From an uncultured Ruminococcus sp. (GTDB taxonomy: Bacteria > Bacillota > Clostridia > Oscillospirales > Ruminococcaceae), in the NCBI GenBank assembly GCA_947176075.1, contig CAMWPG010000007.1, positions 1-36,698 on the forward strand: DNA of 36,698 bases, given 5' to 3'. Every line of letters starts with the position of its first letter. Position 1 is the first letter of the stretch. Below the pieces are notes generated by a model. The model ran no database searches and had not been told where the DNA came from. It was given only the letters and a program-made list of their open reading frames with translations. Below are positions 19,934-29,669 of this stretch, in pieces. A program made the translations under genes and the position numbers.

Positions 19934-22561
19934 ATGAAGAAGTATGTTTATCTGTTCACAGAAGGCAACGCAAAAATGAGAGAGCTTCTCGGCGGCAAGG
20001 GCGCAAATCTGGCTGAAATGACAGGTCTGGGACTGCCGGTACCGCAGGGCTTCACAATTTCTACCGAAGCTTGCACACAGTACTATGATGATGGCCGTAA
20101 GATCAATGATGAGATCAAGGCTCAGATCATGGAATACATCGGCAAGATGGAAGAAATCACAGGCAAGAAGTTTGGCGATAAGGAAAATCCGCTGCTGGTA
20201 TCTGTACGTTCTGGTGCGAGAGCGTCAATGCCTGGTATGATGGATACTATCCTGAACCTTGGTTTGAATGAAGATGTTGTTGAGGTAATGGCTGCTAAGT
20301 CCGGTAATGAGCGTTGGGCTCGTGACTGCTACAGAAGATTTATCCAGATGTATTCTGACGTAGTTATGGAAGTTGGCAAGAAGTACTTCGAAGAGCTTAT
20401 CGATAAGATGAAGGAAGAGCGTGGCGTAACTCAGGACGTAGACCTGACAGCAGAAGATCTGAAGATCCTTGCTGAGCAGTTCAAGGCTGAGTACAAGTCC
20501 AAGATCGGTAAGGACTTCCCAACTGATCCTGTAGAGCAGCTGATGGGCGCTGTTGAGGCTGTATTCAGAAGCTGGGACAACCCAAGAGCTAACGTATACA
20601 GAATGATGAACGATATCCCTTATTCTTGGGGTACTGCTGTAAACGTACAGATGATGGCATTTGGTAACATGGGCGATACATCTGGTACAGGTGTTGCATT
20701 TACAAGAAACCCTGCAACAGGCGAAAAGAAGCTCATGGGTGAGTTCCTGATGAACGCACAGGGCGAGGACGTTGTTGCCGGTGTACGTACACCTCAGCCG
20801 ATCGCTGAACTGGAAGCTACCATGCCTGAGGTTTATACGCAGTTTACAAACATCTGCAAGACTCTGGAAGATCACTACAGAGATATGCAGGATATGGAAT
20901 TCACAATCGAAGACAAGAAGCTGTATATGCTCCAGACCAGAAATGGTAAGAGAACAGCAGCTGCTGCTATCAAGATCGCTTGTGATCTGGTAGAAGAAGG
21001 CATGATAACAGAGGAAGAGGCACTGATGCAGATCGATGCTAAGTCTCTCGACGCTCTGCTCCACCCGCAGTTCGACGCTGCTGCTCTGAAGAAGGCAGTT
21101 CCTGTTGCATCTGCACTGGCAGCATCTCCTGGTGCAGCTTGCGGTAAGGTTGTATTTACAGCTGATGACGCTAAGGAATGGGCTGCAAAGGGCGAAAAGG
21201 TTGTTCTGGTTCGTCTGGAAACATCTCCTGAAGATATCGAGGGCATGGTAGCAGCTCAGGGTATCCTGACTGTACGCGGCGGTATGACATCTCACGCTGC
21301 CGTTGTTGCACGTGGTATGGGTACTTGCTGTGTATCCGGCTGCGGCGCTATCAAGATGGATGAAGAAAACAAGAAGTTCGAGCTTGCAGGCAGAACTTAT
21401 GTTGAGGGTGACTACATTTCACTCGATGGTACAACAGGTAATATCTATGGCGAAGCTATCCCGACTGTACCTGCAAATACAGACAGCGGTTACTTCGGCA
21501 AGATCATGGAATGGTCTGACAAGTATAAGAAGCTGGGCGTTCGTACAAATGCAGATACTCCTAAGGATGCAAAGCAGGCAAGACACTTCGGTGCTGATGG
21601 TATCGGTCTGTGCCGTACAGAGCATATGTTCTTCGGCGAAGGCAGAATCGATGCATTCCGTGAAATGATCTGTGCTGAGACACTTGAAGAGCGTGAAGCA
21701 GCACTGGAGAAGATTCTTCCTATGCAGCAGAGCGATTTCAAGGCACTGTACGAAGCACTGGAAGGATGCCCTGTAACAATTCGTTTCCTGGATCCTCCGC
21801 TTCACGAATTCGTTCCTACAGAAGAAGCAGATATTAAGGCTCTTGCAGATGCACAGGGCAAATCTGTTGAGGATATTAAGGCTATTATTTCCTCACTCCA
21901 TGAATTCAACCCGATGATGGGCCACCGTGGCTGTCGTCTGGCTGTAACATATCCGGAAATCGCAGTAATGCAGACAAAGGCAGTTATCCGTGCAGCAATC
22001 GAAGTTAAGGCTGCTCATCCGGATTGGAATGTAGTTCCTGAGATCATGATTCCGCTGGTAGGCGAATCTAAGGAAATGCTGTTCGTTAAGAAGAGCGTAG
22101 TAGCAACAGCTGATGCTGAGATCGCGGCATCTGGCATAGACCTGAAATATCAGGTAGGTACAATGATCGAGATCCCAAGAGCTGCTCTGACAGCTGATGA
22201 GATCGCAAAGGATGCAGACTTCTTCTGCTTCGGTACAAACGATCTGACACAGATGGCATTTGGCTTCTCTCGTGATGATGCTGGTAAGTTCCTTGATTCT
22301 TACTATGCAAATAAGATTTATGAGTCCGATCCGTTTGCAAGACTTGATCAGATAGGCGTAGGTAAGCTGATGAAGATGGCAATTGAGCTTGGTAAGCCGG
22401 TTAATCCGAACCTCCACGTAGGTATCTGCGGTGAGCACGGCGGCGATCCTTCTTCTATTGAATTCTGCCATATTATTGGTCTTGACTATGTATCCTGCTC
22501 ACCTTATCGTGTTCCAATCGCAAGACTTGCTGCTGCTCAGGCTGCAATCAAGAATAAGTAA
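19934..22561 (+). CDS. ppdK: Pyruvate, phosphate dikinase
   Basis: 875 aa; MKKYVYLFTEGNAKMRELLGGKGANLAEMTGLGLPVPQGFTIST..., GGMTSHAAVVARGMG active-site His motif. Confidence 0.99.
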   Translation: MKKYVYLFTEGNAKMRELLGGKGANLAEMTGLGLPVPQGFTISTEACTQYYDDGRKINDEIKAQIMEYIGKMEEITGKKFGDKENPLLVSVRSGARASMPGMMDTILNLGLNEDVVEVMAAKSGNERWARDCYRRFIQMYSDVVMEVGKKYFEELIDKMKEERGVTQDVDLTAEDLKILAEQFKAEYKSKIGKDFPTDPVEQLMGAVEAVFRSWDNPRANVYRMMNDIPYSWGTAVNVQMMAFGNMGDTSGTGVAFTRNPATGEKKLMGEFLMNAQGEDVVAGVRTPQPIAELEATMPEVYTQFTNICKTLEDHYRDMQDMEFTIEDKKLYMLQTRNGKRTAAAAIKIACDLVEEGMITEEEALMQIDAKSLDALLHPQFDAAALKKAVPVASALAASPGAACGKVVFTADDAKEWAAKGEKVVLVRLETSPEDIEGMVAAQGILTVRGGMTSHAAVVARGMGTCCVSGCGAIKMDEENKKFELAGRTYVEGDYISLDGTTGNIYGEAIPTVPANTDSGYFGKIMEWSDKYKKLGVRTNADTPKDAKQARHFGADGIGLCRTEHMFFGEGRIDAFREMICAETLEEREAALEKILPMQQSDFKALYEALEGCPVTIRFLDPPLHEFVPTEEADIKALADAQGKSVEDIKAIISSLHEFNPMMGHRGCRLAVTYPEIAVMQTKAVIRAAIEVKAAHPDWNVVPEIMIPLVGESKEMLFVKKSVVATADAEIAASGIDLKYQVGTMIEIPRAALTADEIAKDADFFCFGTNDLTQMAFGFSRDDAGKFLDSYYANKIYESDPFARLDQIGVGKLMKMAIELGKPVNPNLHVGICGEHGGDPSSIEFCHIIGLDYVSCSPYRVPIARLAAAQAAIKNK

Positions 22562-22628
22562 GAATATCCTTTGAGGGCATTGCTCTCCTGATAAAAATTG
22601 TTTATTTAAGTTTATTTAATTAAAAAAA

Positions 22629-22668
22629 TATATCGACACCAGTATATTGAAACCAATATATTGACACC
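22629..22668. repeat. Three tandem 14-nt repeats
   Basis: TATATCGACACCag TATATTGAAACCaa TATATTGACACCcg. Confidence 0.7.
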
Positions 22669-22690
22669 CGATTTTCGTATCATAATAGTA

Positions 22691-22735
22691 AAAAAGCATC
22701 ATGCTTTCGGCGGACAAGCCGGCATGATGCTTTTT
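22691..22735 (+). terminator. ppdK terminator
   Basis: AAAAAGCATCATGC...GCATGATGCTTTTT with inner CGGC/GCCG. Confidence 0.85.
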
Positions 22736-22751
22736 GTTTTAAATATTTTAT

Positions 22752-22780
22752 TTGACTTTTGCCGAAATTCATGATATAAT
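22752..22780 (+). promoter_or_regulatory. Sense promoter of the small-peptide module
   Basis: TTGACT (22752-22757)-N17-TATAAT (22775-22780). Confidence 0.8.
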
Positions 22781-22842
22781 GTCATTTAAGAGCATACCAA
22801 AAGCGGTAGGCGGTCAATCCACGCTCCCGGAAGGGAGTGATT

Positions 22843-22950
22843 ATGATGGAAACTTACGTAACATGGAACGATTTAATCCAGTTTATGCTAATGCTTATAT
22901 CTGGTACTTCATTACTGTACATGATTTTTCATAATAATAAAAGGAAATAA
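22843..22950 (+). CDS. 35-aa single-TM peptide, putative holin-like/type I toxin-like peptide
   Basis: ATG ATG GAA ... TAA encodes MMETYVTWNDLIQFMLMLISGTSLLYMIFHNNKRK; RBS AAGGGAG at proper spacing; hydrophobic core with basic tail. Not in the supplied ORF list. Confidence 0.8.
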   Translation: MMETYVTWNDLIQFMLMLISGTSLLYMIFHNNKRK

Positions 22951-22982
22951 CCGCCCCGGCAACCAATCGTGAGCAGTTATTT
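22944..22982. terminator. Hairpin AAATAACCGC...GCAGTTATTT spanning the peptide stop codon
   Basis: 10-nt arms with one mismatch; on minus it is followed by CCTTTTATTATT, a possible antisense RNA terminator. Confidence 0.5.
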
Positions 22983-23035
22983 CTTAAGTTCACTATTTGG
23001 GAGCGACCGCCTATCGGTATGCTCTCTTTACATAT

Positions 23036-23064
23036 ATTATACCGAATTTCAGTGAATATGTCAA
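23036..23064 (-). promoter_or_regulatory. Convergent antisense promoter of the small-peptide module
   Basis: On minus: TTGACA (23064-23059)-N17-TATAAT (23041-23036). Confidence 0.8.
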
Positions 23065-23105
23065 GTGCTTTCGTTTTTTATTTTTATAACTATCCGAATA
23101 GCTAT

Positions 23106-23131
23106 CCGATCTATATCGGGCGTTTTTTATT
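23106..23131 (+). terminator. Putative sense terminator CCGATctatATCGGgcgTTTTTT
   Basis: Short stem plus T-run downstream of the small-peptide module. Confidence 0.5.
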
Positions 23132-23135
23132 CTTT

Positions 23136-23168
23136 CGGCACATTTCGCTTATGAAGACAAGTTCTTAC
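23136..23168. repeat. Solo end of the TAAGAACTTG-ended repeat, overlapping the glyQS stop
   Basis: ggcacatttcgcttatgaagacaagttctta matches the reverse complement of the left end at 26550. Confidence 0.65.
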
Positions 23169-24553
23169 AGCATTACCTTTTCACGCAGGTAGTCTGTCAG
23201 ATCAGCAATAGGCATTCTTACCTGCTGCATTGTGTCACGGTCACGTACAGTTACACACTGATCTTTTTCCAATGTATCAAAATCGTAAGTAATGCAGAAA
23301 GGTGTTCCGATCTCATCCTGTCTGCGGTAACGCTTGCCGATTGAACCTGTTTCGTCAAAATCAACGGAGAAATACTTTGACAGCTCCTGATATACTTCCA
23401 TTGCCTGTGTGCTCAGCTTCTTTGAAAGCGGCAGAACTGCACACTTGTACGGTGCAAGCGCTGGGTGAAGATGCATTACTGTTCTTACATCGTTCTTTTC
23501 AGCGTCGATAACCTCCTCATCATATGCCTCAGTTACTATCGACAGGAATAAACGCTCTACACCCAGAGACGGCTCGATTACATAAGGAATGTACTTTGTA
23601 TTGTCCTCAGGGTCAAAATATTCCAGAGACTTGCCGCTGTGATTCTGATGCTGTGTCAGGTCATAGTCGGTTCTGTCTGCTATGCCCCACAGCTCGCCCC
23701 ATCCAAACGGGAACATATATTCAAAGTCAGTAGTTGCCTTTGAATAGAAGCACAGCTCCTCCGGATCATGGTCACGAAGTCTCAGATTCTCTTCCTTAAT
23801 ACCGAGTGTAGTGAGGAAGTTCTTGCAGTAGCTTCTCCAGTATTGGAACCATTCAAGGTCAGTACCCGGCTTGCAGAAGAATTCAAGCTCCATCTGCTCA
23901 AATTCACGTACACGGAAAATGAAGTTACCCGGTGTTATCTCGTTACGGAATGACTTGCCCACCTGTGCAACGCCGAAAGGTACTTTCTTTCTTGTGGTAC
24001 GTTGGATATTTGCAAAGTTTACAAATATACCCTGTGCAGTTTCCGGACGCAGATAAAGCTCGGACTTTGAGTCCTCTGTAACGCCCTGAAATGTCTTGAA
24101 CATGAGATTAAACTGTCTGATATCGGTAAAATCACTCTTGCCGCAGTTCGGGCATACGATCTCCTTGTCACGGATATAGTCCATCATTTCCTGATTGCTC
24201 CAGCCGGCAGGATTAGTACCGTCAAAAGCTTCAATAAGGTTGTCCGCTCTGTGACGTGTTTTGCAGCTCTTGCAGTCCATCAGCGGGTCAGAGAATCCGC
24301 CGAGGTGACCAGACGCTACCCATGTTTCCGGATTCATAAGAATCGCACTGTCAAGACCTACATTGTAAGGACATTCCTGAACGAATTTCTTACGCCAAGC
24401 GTCCTTGATGTTATTTTTAAGTTCAACACCAAGAGGACCGTAGTCCCATGTGTTGGCAAGACCTCCGTAGATCTCAGAGCCGGCGTAAACGAACCCTCTT
24501 GATTTACAAAGCTCAACGATTTTTTCCATGCTTTTTTCTTTGTTTGACAGCAT
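23165..24553 (-). CDS. glyQS: Glycyl-tRNA synthetase
   Basis: [34 protein letters not shown]..., class II synthetase motifs; start chosen at MLSNKEK. Confidence 0.97.
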   Translation of the reverse strand: MLSNKEKSMEKIVELCKSRGFVYAGSEIYGGLANTWDYGPLGVELKNNIKDAWRKKFVQECPYNVGLDSAILMNPETWVASGHLGGFSDPLMDCKSCKTRHRADNLIEAFDGTNPAGWSNQEMMDYIRDKEIVCPNCGKSDFTDIRQFNLMFKTFQGVTEDSKSELYLRPETAQGIFVNFANIQRTTRKKVPFGVAQVGKSFRNEITPGNFIFRVREFEQMELEFFCKPGTDLEWFQYWRSYCKNFLTTLGIKEENLRLRDHDPEELCFYSKATTDFEYMFPFGWGELWGIADRTDYDLTQHQNHSGKSLEYFDPEDNTKYIPYVIEPSLGVERLFLSIVTEAYDEEVIDAEKNDVRTVMHLHPALAPYKCAVLPLSKKLSTQAMEVYQELSKYFSVDFDETGSIGKRYRRQDEIGTPFCITYDFDTLEKDQCVTVRDRDTMQQVRMPIADLTDYLREKVML

Positions 24554-24617
24554 ATTGCATACCTCTTTCAATTATTTATATAATAGACCTGTTTAATACA
24601 GATTAATACAGAAGTCC

Positions 24618-25247
24618 TTAAGACTCCTCATTTTCAAAGTAAAGCTTTACCGCTTCAGCGATTGGTGCAAAGCTGTAGCCCATACGCACGAGGGCGGCCT
24701 TGCATTTTTCGATTTTCTTTTTATCGTCTTTATCATAGAGCAGTCTGCTGTATTTTTTATATAACAGCGCAGAGATCTGCTGCATTTGATATTCATCATC
24801 TATATACGGTGTCACCGTCTTGTCAATGACCGCTTTAGGAATACCTTTTTGATATAGTATCTGGCGTATCCTTCTCGGACCGTAGAGTTTTATTTCTGAA
24901 GCACGTCTTGCGGTATTTTCAGCGTATCTCCAGTCATTTATTACTCCCAGATCTGTCAGACGCTCCATTACCTCATAGCAAACATCCTCATCATAGTTAT
25001 TCCGAAGCTTTAAAAACAGCATATGATAGCTGTAGCTCTGTCCTTCAAGCAGATACAGTGCCCTGTGATATGCTCGTCTCACGTCATTGTCAAAAAGGAG
25101 TTTTCTCAGTGTTTCATCTGAGATATCCGTTATATATGTCAGATCGTATTTTGCTGCGATCTCACGGTGAATGTCATATATCTGTCCGTTTTCAAGTGAC
25201 AGTTCAAGATAAGAGCCGTGCTGCGGCTTACATGACAGTATCTTCAT
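24618..25247 (-). CDS. recX: Regulatory protein RecX
   Basis: RecX-like helical repeats (LGVINDWRYAENTARRASEIKLYGPRRIRQILYQKGI), directly downstream of recA. Confidence 0.92.
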   Translation of the reverse strand: MKILSCKPQHGSYLELSLENGQIYDIHREIAAKYDLTYITDISDETLRKLLFDNDVRRAYHRALYLLEGQSYSYHMLFLKLRNNYDEDVCYEVMERLTDLGVINDWRYAENTARRASEIKLYGPRRIRQILYQKGIPKAVIDKTVTPYIDDEYQMQQISALLYKKYSRLLYDKDDKKKIEKCKAALVRMGYSFAPIAEAVKLYFENEES

Positions 25248-25255
25248 AGCAGCTC

Positions 25256-26512
25256 TTATACCGGAGTAAATTCATCAAAGGAGTCCTCATTGTCGATATC
25301 AGGATCTTCGGTGATTGGAGTAAAATCGTCATTATCTTCAAAGAACTCTTCATCCGATTTATTTTTTGCTGACTTTTTAGCAGCCTTTTCAGCAGCTTCC
25401 TCCAGACGATCCTTGCCGTTGTCCTTTTTAGATGCCTTTTCTTTTTGTTCCTTGGTTTTTTTAGCCTCCTCAGCAGCCAGTTCCTTGATCTTGACAGTGA
25501 TTTTCTCTTCGACTTCCTTCATCATTTCAGCATTGCCAAGGAGTATCTCCTTAACATTTTCTCTTCCCTGCCCCAGCTTATTTCCCTCATAGCTGAACCA
25601 GGAACCGCTTTTGTTTATGATATCCAACTCAATCGCCATATCAAGCACCTCAGCCGAGCGGGAAATACCTTTTCCATAAATGATGTCGAATTCGCAGCTC
25701 TTAAATGGCGGAGCGACTTTATTTTTAACTACCTTTACCTTTGTACGTGCGCCGATGATCTCAGAGCCGTCCTTTATAGGTTCGCCCTTTCGTACTTCCA
25801 TACGGATAGATGCATAAAATTTAAGCGCACGTCCGCCGGGCGTTGTTTCGGGGTTGCCGTACATAACGCCGATTTTTTCACGTATCTGATTTATGAATAC
25901 AGCCACGCAATTTGATTTTGCTATAACGGAGGTAAGCTTACGCATAGCCTGAGACATAAGTCTTGCCAGCATACCAACGTGAGAATCTCCCATTTCGCCG
26001 TCGATCTCAGCCTTTGTTGTCATAGCAGCAACAGAATCTATAACGATAACATCAATAGCTCCCGAACGCACCAGTGCTTCTGCGATTTCCAGAGCTTGTT
26101 CTCCGCTGTCGGGCTGAGATACGAGGAGGCTATCTATATCAACACCCAGAGCACTTGCATATTTGGGGTCAAGAGCGTGTTCAACATCGATGAATGCTAC
26201 CTCTCCTCCCTGTTTCTGTGCTTCTGCAATGATATGAAGTGCGACAGTTGTCTTACCGGAGCTTTCAGGGCCATACAGTTCAACGATGCGTCCTCTTGGA
26301 ACACCGCCAACACCAAGTGCCATATCAAGAGACATTGAACCTGTGGGTATAGATTCTACTGACATACAGTTATTTTCGCCCAGTCTCATGATCGAACCGC
26401 TGCCGTATGTTTTTGTAATATGTGCAATGGCGCTTTCCAGTGCCTTTTTCTTTTCTTCAGCTGTTGTAGGCATAACAAACTGATTTTTCTTTTTTAGATC
26501 TGCCTTAGCCAT
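25256..26512 (-). CDS. recA: Recombinase RecA
   Basis: [23 protein letters not shown] Walker A and canonical RecA core; long charged C-terminal tail. Confidence 0.99.
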   Translation of the reverse strand: MAKADLKKKNQFVMPTTAEEKKKALESAIAHITKTYGSGSIMRLGENNCMSVESIPTGSMSLDMALGVGGVPRGRIVELYGPESSGKTTVALHIIAEAQKQGGEVAFIDVEHALDPKYASALGVDIDSLLVSQPDSGEQALEIAEALVRSGAIDVIVIDSVAAMTTKAEIDGEMGDSHVGMLARLMSQAMRKLTSVIAKSNCVAVFINQIREKIGVMYGNPETTPGGRALKFYASIRMEVRKGEPIKDGSEIIGARTKVKVVKNKVAPPFKSCEFDIIYGKGISRSAEVLDMAIELDIINKSGSWFSYEGNKLGQGRENVKEILLGNAEMMKEVEEKITVKIKELAAEEAKKTKEQKEKASKKDNGKDRLEEAAEKAAKKSAKNKSDEEFFEDNDDFTPITEDPDIDNEDSFDEFTPV

Positions 26513-26549
26513 ATTCTATATATCCTTTCTGTATATTGCCGCTTGGAGA

Positions 26550-26619
26550 ATTAGAACTTGTCTTCATAAGTGAAATGTGCGGAAAAAACGTACGCTTAGC
26601 TTGTGAAGACGAGTTCTTA
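26550..26619. repeat. Intermediate copy of the TAAGAACTTG-ended repeat upstream of recA
   Basis: agaacttgtcttcataag ... cttgtgaagacgagttctta: long imperfect terminal inverted repeats; contains the stop codon of CDS 26617-27687. Confidence 0.7.
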
Positions 26620-27687
26620 CATGATAAATTCACTTATCTGATCTTCAAATTGCTTTTTAACGGTATTATATGCAAAATCCTGCTGCCTTCTGCGCTGCTG
26701 TGCTACTACTTCACGCTTCAAGGCGGTATCTGTAAGGAGCTTGTCCGCAGCCATTGCAGCTATCAGAGGGTCTTTATCATTGAGAAGAATTCCGCTGCCG
26801 CCAAGAGTATCCGGAACAGCGCAGGCGTTATATGCGATTATAGGCACGCCGAAATACATAGCCTCGACAAGCGGTACGCAAAAGCCTTCATGCTCACTCA
26901 TGCACAAAAATATATCTGCCGTCTGATAGTAAGCTATGAGTTGTGCAAATGAAACATGACCAGTAAAAATGATATCTGTAAGCTCCAGTGCTTTTATATA
27001 TCTCAAAAGCCGTTTATAGTAAAGCTCAGTTCCCTGCCATGATCCAACGAAAATAAGTCTTGATTTAGGATTGCAGAACTTCTTATAGCAGCAGAATGTC
27101 CTTATAATGTCCTCATGCTTTTTATTAGGAGCAATTCTTCCCACGAAGAGAAAGTTGACATATCCGTCACTGTCGTATTGTCTGAGAACATCTGCATCCG
27201 GTCTGCTGCGGTAATCTGTAAATGGTATTAATATAGGTCTTACGGAAATATCGCATTTATATCCAAGCTCCATAAGCTCCTTTTTATTATACTCTGAATC
27301 TGCCATACAGAAATCAGCCTTGTCAGCAAGGAAAGCTGCGCCCTTTCTGCCGTAATCGAGAAGCTCTGTAAGATCTCCGTTATATGGTCTGAAAAAATAT
27401 GACGGTGTTATATTATGATAAATAACACCTTTTTTTGCTTTAAGCTTTGCCACACTGAAATTAAGCTCTGATCCGACAGAAAGATGATATAGTACAGTAT
27501 CGTTCTGAGTGAGCCGCGGCATACGGCTGACGTAACTGGCAGTGCCCGATGGCAGCCGCTTATCTATGTTTTCTGCAAATATTTCTGTTTTGCATCCCAT
27601 GCTGAGGAGAACTTTGTTTATAGCTACAGCATCATTGCTTACAGCGTCACCTGATGCAATAGTCGGTAGAAGCTGAAATACACGCAT
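26617..27687 (-). CDS. Glycosyltransferase, GT4-like
   Basis: FVGRIAPNKKHEDIIRTF..., SEHEGFCVPLVEAMYFGVPIIAYNACAVPDTLGGSGIL. Confidence 0.9.
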   Translation of the reverse strand: MRVFQLLPTIASGDAVSNDAVAINKVLLSMGCKTEIFAENIDKRLPSGTASYVSRMPRLTQNDTVLYHLSVGSELNFSVAKLKAKKGVIYHNITPSYFFRPYNGDLTELLDYGRKGAAFLADKADFCMADSEYNKKELMELGYKCDISVRPILIPFTDYRSRPDADVLRQYDSDGYVNFLFVGRIAPNKKHEDIIRTFCCYKKFCNPKSRLIFVGSWQGTELYYKRLLRYIKALELTDIIFTGHVSFAQLIAYYQTADIFLCMSEHEGFCVPLVEAMYFGVPIIAYNACAVPDTLGGSGILLNDKDPLIAAMAADKLLTDTALKREVVAQQRRRQQDFAYNTVKKQFEDQISEFIM

Positions 27688-28184
27688 CAGCCTTGCTCCT
27701 TTCGTATATCGGAGAGCTGATGGCTTAGTAAAGACACCTGCTGTCTCAGGCTGTCTATCTCCATACGGTTGTTACGCTGCTGAAGCTCAAGCTCTTCTAT
27801 ACGTTTTGCGAGTGACGCATTGCTCTGTTCCTGAGAATCCATGATATAAAGCTCGAGCTGCTGCAATGCCTGTGCAGTATTTGCGTTTATGGCTGACTGC
27901 TCGTCTGCAATAGGTTCAATATAAAATCTGGTAAGTTTTCTCACAGCTTTTTTGACAAAGCGGGACAATGCACCGCCTTTTATTTCATTTTCTGTTGAAA
28001 CAGCGAAATAATCAGAAACATAGGCTATATTATTTCTGAGCTGGTCGGGATCATATTGCTGAGCTGGATTTCTGGGATTAGCGTCGCATGGAATATCCGC
28101 AAAGGAGAGCATATCTCCAAGCAGACCTTTTTCCTTTATATCCGCACGGATTTCCGACATAATATCTTCTATATTAAGACTCAT
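27687..28184 (-). CDS. Coiled-coil hypothetical protein, probably co-translated with the glycosyltransferase
   Basis: C-terminal heptad-rich region; end touches the glycosyltransferase start. Confidence 0.75.
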   Translation of the reverse strand: MSLNIEDIMSEIRADIKEKGLLGDMLSFADIPCDANPRNPAQQYDPDQLRNNIAYVSDYFAVSTENEIKGGALSRFVKKAVRKLTRFYIEPIADEQSAINANTAQALQQLELYIMDSQEQSNASLAKRIEELELQQRNNRMEIDSLRQQVSLLSHQLSDIRKEQG

Positions 28185-28281
28185 AGACAGAGCATTCCTT
28201 TCCGATATGCAAAATTTGCTTGTACACAGAATATTATAACCGATTTATTCTGAAAAGTCAAGATTATGATTTATAAACACA

Positions 28282-29298
28282 TCATTGTCCTGTACTGCAT
28301 ATTTCTGCGTCTTTATAATAATGCAGCAGTATTTCTCTCCATGATGCTCCTGCCTTTGCCATAGCATCAGCTCCATACTGACTCATACCTACTCCATGTC
28401 CATAGCCTTTTGTGGTAATGGTGCATATATCTCCGTTCCACTTTGCATCAAATGATGCACTTCTCAAAGAAAGTGCTGTTCTTATATCCTGTCCGGTTGA
28501 ATTTATTCCTCCGACATTTGCAGAAAGCACTGTTCCGGAATCTGAGCGTTTTTCTATTTTAAGCCATTCCTTTGTTGGCTTTGAAAAATCTCCGTCTGGA
28601 AAAGCGTTTTCAAGCAGCTCTTTAAGCTCAGATTTTGAGAATTCCTGCTGCCAAAGATAATTAGGAGCATTTTTATCTGCATCGCTGCTTGCCGGCACAA
28701 GATATGGCACATCCTGTCCCCATACATTGGATGCACTTTCTGTTTTGCCAGAGGACATAGAACAGAATGCCGCTAAAATCGGCTCGTCCTCATATGTAAG
28801 TATATATGGGAGAACATCTTCAACAGCTTGGCTTATTTTTTCATATGCAGATTCATATCCCGAGCCGTAGAATTGCATAGCCTGGCTTTTGGTGAAATAT
28901 GCCTGATATCGGCTGCTGTCGTTTGACAGTTGAGCGCCGCAAAGCGATGGGTCTGGATTTTCGCTTGCTGCCTGCTGTTGACGCACAGCATAAGTATGTA
29001 TAGCTACTGTCTGAGCTTTCAGAGCTTCTTCTTCAAATGATGCCGGCATTTCGGCAATTACAGCGCCTATTATGTAGTCTTTCATTGACAGATTGAGCAC
29101 ATCGCCTGTTGAAGTATCCAGCATGAGTATATTTTCTTCTGTTGTGTCTGTATTTTTTTCTGTACTTGCAGAGCTTTCAGCCAAGCTCGGTGGTTTTGTC
29201 TCCTCCGGCTTACTCAGGCGTGATATCATGGCAGGTGCCATAGGAATAGCAGTAAGTATGAGTGCGAATGAAAATATCATAAGTCCGTAACGTTTCAT
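28282..29298 (-). CDS. spoIID: SpoIID/LytB domain protein (stage II sporulation protein D-like)
   Basis: LNLSMKDYIIGAVIAEMPASFEEEALKAQTVAIHTYAVRQ...GYGHGVGMSQYGADAMAKAGASWREILLHYYKDAEI. Confidence 0.93.
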   Translation of the reverse strand: MKRYGLMIFSFALILTAIPMAPAMISRLSKPEETKPPSLAESSASTEKNTDTTEENILMLDTSTGDVLNLSMKDYIIGAVIAEMPASFEEEALKAQTVAIHTYAVRQQQAASENPDPSLCGAQLSNDSSRYQAYFTKSQAMQFYGSGYESAYEKISQAVEDVLPYILTYEDEPILAAFCSMSSGKTESASNVWGQDVPYLVPASSDADKNAPNYLWQQEFSKSELKELLENAFPDGDFSKPTKEWLKIEKRSDSGTVLSANVGGINSTGQDIRTALSLRSASFDAKWNGDICTITTKGYGHGVGMSQYGADAMAKAGASWREILLHYYKDAEICSTGQ

Positions 29299-29451
29299 AG
29301 TGTGTCCTCTTTTCTTTTTATAGTTTTACTTTTGCCTGTGGCAGCTTGCGGATAAAATGCTTCAAGGAAATCAATTTTTAAAATTCAATTTATTTCAGAG
29401 TACTGTTTTTTTGATATTTTCACAGAAGGAAATAGCTTTTTGTGACTGACA

Positions 29452-29554
29452 TATTTTGAATACAGCCCTAAAAGGGCTGTATTCAAAATATAACTGGTTT
29501 TCAAAAGGGACTATGTCTCTTTTGCGGAGAGTGTCGGGAGGCAGTGCCTCCTGA
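29452..29554. repeat. Three-hairpin structured repeat, copy B
   Basis: Stem 0 TATTTTGAATACAGCCC/GGGCTGTATTCAAAATA (17 bp perfect); stem 1 CAAAAGGGA/TCTCTTTTG; stem 2 TCGGGAGGC/GCCTCCTGA. Confidence 0.75.
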
Positions 29555-29669
29555 CATAATTTGGATTTATTTAAAAATTGATTTGCGTGGAAAATTCCAT
29601 AAAGCTCTTGCATAATTTGTGCTTATGCGTTATAATATGAGTAGATATTTCCTACAAAGGAGAAAATTT

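Larger units (their letters stand above)
22790..23024. repeat. Inverted repeats bounding the small-peptide module
   Basis: gagcataccaaaagcggtaggcggtc (22790-22815) and gaccgcctatcggtatgctc (23005-23024), plus gctccc (22823-22828) / gggagc (22999-23004). Confidence 0.75.

Noticed and set aside
20225-21295. 356-aa minus-strand ORF (and several others) antisense to ppdK
   Set aside because: Cys/Ser/His-rich composition with no recognisable domain, fully within a highly conserved ppdK; explained by codon bias producing open antisense frames.
22752-22934. 60-aa plus-strand ORF MTFAEIHDIMSFKSIPKAVGG...
   Set aside because: Starts at the -35 box of the predicted promoter and overlaps, in another frame, the better-supported 35-aa peptide with an RBS.
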